Below, piece after piece: positions 14,224-15,530 of a stretch of DNA of 15,530 bases. Position 1 is the first letter of the stretch; each line of letters begins with the position of its first letter. The stretch is from CAYVZU01 sp964455935. GTDB taxonomy: Bacteria; Fibrobacterota; CAYVZU01. The position numbers and the translations under genes are program-made. The stretch lies in contig CAYVZU010000094.1 in NCBI GenBank assembly GCA_964455935.1, forward strand, positions 1 through 15,530, in the 5' to 3' direction. The notes beneath the pieces are model-generated. The model saw only the letters and a list, made by a program, of their open reading frames with translations, was not told the DNA's origin and did not search any database.

Positions 14224-15530
14224 CTATTTTTTAAAGCCTTTTTGAATTATCCAACCCGCACTGCCACTATAGAAAAACTCATACGCACCGGCATCGGCCG
14301 CATCATTCACGGGACGCACCGTGCCTTCAAAATCCGCGGCGGCATGATACTGGGCAATCGCCGTGATATCGATCAACGGTGACATTTGCGCCGGATGGAA
14401 ATCAAGGTTCGGAATGGTTGCGGATGCCGTGACGCCCGTGAAATCAGCCAGTCCGGTCCCTTTAACAAAACCGCTTGCGGAAACTGCGCTACCGAAGTAG
14501 ACATTACCGGCAACCGTAGAAGCCCCAAAACCGGTGGAAGATAGCACCCTCATCGTATCATCAGGCTGATATAGCGCATTGCCTGCCATAAGGACTGTGG
14601 AGGATGCGTTTTCCCATCCCGATGTCAGCAAGCAGACCTGACTGCACCGGAAAACCGTATTGTGGATGACGCGCAAATTTTCTATGGCGCCGCTCACACC
14701 GCTTGTTCCATCCGTATTTTGCTGTAGGTGAATCCCCCGCACCGCATCGAATACGATGTTGTTCTCGATGATTGCATCGGAATTCGCGGATATACCCTCG
14801 CTGCGCGCATTCCATACCACATTCCCTCGAACCACGTTGGCATCCGCGGATATATCGCCGGCCTGAGCGGTACGCCCGTTGAACACATTGATCCCGCAAT
14901 TGTCCGATGAGCCTACGTCGTGAAGCACGTTGTCAACAATGAGGCCCGAATATGAACCTTCATGGTATTTGATTGCCGCATAGCCGGACGATGCGGGATC
15001 GATCGGGCAATGATGGATATAGTTGCGGGAGATGGTCACGGAACAGGCAAAAGCGGCGTCCGGCACGCCCACGTTGATCCCGGTTCCGCCCGTGGAGTCT
15101 ATCGCGCATGATTCGATTGTAATGTCCAACGATGAATCGGCCGAGATAGCGATACCATTTCCCGTCACATTGTGAATGCGCAGATTTTGGAGCATGACAT
15201 GCGAACTCCGCGCCGATCCCCCAATTTTTACGCCGTTACTCCCTCCGGAGACGATTGCCGAGGCAATCCCAAAGCCAATGAGTTTGACATAATGGATATT
15301 GGCCGCTTCAATAATATTATTGCTCCCGGAGGTCCCTCGTATTTCAACCCCTGTTTCCGCCATTATAACAATCCAGGCGGAATCCTCCCCGGAGAGGTTT
15401 GCTATGTTCCAAACCGGAGTCTCATACATTCCTTGCCGCACAAGGAGCGTATCGCCGGCCATTAACAGGCGGATTGACGGATCTAGCTGATCCGCCGAAT
15501 CGGCATAGACCTTTTTTCGCCGGTAATCGG
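14224..15530 (-). CDS. Right-handed beta-helix surface protein (partial, N-terminus outside window)
   Basis: About 434 residues are visible. The frame remains open to the right edge, so the ATG at 15462 is internal: codons before it read KVYADSADQLDPSIRLL and lead into AGDTLLVRQGMYET, the usual opening of extracellular beta-helix proteins. Repeated rungs of the type IENNIVFDAVRGIHLQQN, VVRGNVVWNARSEGISANSD and VTISRNYIHHC mark a parallel beta-helix of the NosD/pectate-lyase-like group. The end, AADAGAYEF followed by about 15 residues, is a standard close for such proteins. No C-terminal sorting domain like that of the next gene is present. It may bind or cleave polysaccharide or act as an adhesin. 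Catalytic residues cannot be named. It is the first visible gene of the leftward unit. Confidence 0.85.
   Translation of the reverse strand, partial: DYRRKKVYADSADQLDPSIRLLMAGDTLLVRQGMYETPVWNIANLSGEDSAWIVIMAETGVEIRGTSGSNNIIEAANIHYVKLIGFGIASAIVSGGSNGVKIGGSARSSHVMLQNLRIHNVTGNGIAISADSSLDITIESCAIDSTGGTGINVGVPDAAFACSVTISRNYIHHCPIDPASSGYAAIKYHEGSYSGLIVDNVLHDVGSSDNCGINVFNGRTAQAGDISADANVVRGNVVWNARSEGISANSDAIIENNIVFDAVRGIHLQQNTDGTSGVSGAIENLRVIHNTVFRCSQVCLLTSGWENASSTVLMAGNALYQPDDTMRVLSSTGFGASTVAGNVYFGSAVSASGFVKGTGLADFTGVTASATIPNLDFHPAQMSPLIDITAIAQYHAAADFEGTVRPVNDAADAGAYEFFYSGSAGWIIQKGFKK

Overview
The window looks like a moderately GC-rich bacterial chromosome fragment with tightly packed, short-spaced gene clusters and clear Shine-Dalgarno sites. 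A secreted protein with a C-terminal tail resembling type IX secretion sorting domains, a beta-helix surface protein, an LTA-synthase-like membrane sulfatase and a FCB-style secreted TPR module together suggest a diderm of the FCB superphylum, perhaps Fibrobacterota or a relative. That placement is an inference from protein style. No rRNA, tRNA, CRISPR array or recognisable insertion sequence is visible.

Region 1 (1-5329, + strand) is the most interesting part: a compact run of two UbiA-type prenyltransferases (the first cut by the window edge), a geranylgeranyl-reductase-like flavoprotein continuous with a signal-peptide-led TPR module, a small 2[4Fe-4S] ferredoxin, and a second geranylgeranyl-reductase-like flavoprotein. 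Starts and stops are adjacent or overlapping except for one 64-nt gap. Prenyl transfer, double-bond saturation and a dedicated electron carrier suggest a pathway that attaches an isoprenoid chain to a lipid or quinone head group and saturates it. Archaeal-type ether lipids and a saturated quinone are the two leading readings. The first reductase appears to start at an ATC codon.

Region 2 (5330-5534) is a 205-nt gap with short ATGCGT-based direct and inverted repeats. It is followed by lspA (signal peptidase II, + strand), which overlaps by 13 nt at its 3' end a convergent SAM-dependent methyltransferase with an N-terminal zinc ribbon.

Region 3 (7071-9047, + strand) holds an LTA-synthase/phosphoglycerol-transferase-type integral membrane enzyme, divergent from the methyltransferase and with a non-ATG start.

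Region 4 (9092-11311, - strand) is a short operon reading greA, a GalT/HIT-like protein (DUF4921-like) and a small membrane-anchored protein of unknown function.

Region 5 (11385-15530, - strand) reads from the right edge: a beta-helix surface protein (N-terminus outside the window), a secreted 594-residue protein with a putative C-terminal sorting domain, and a nucleotidyltransferase-fold protein. A strong hairpin separates this unit from greA.
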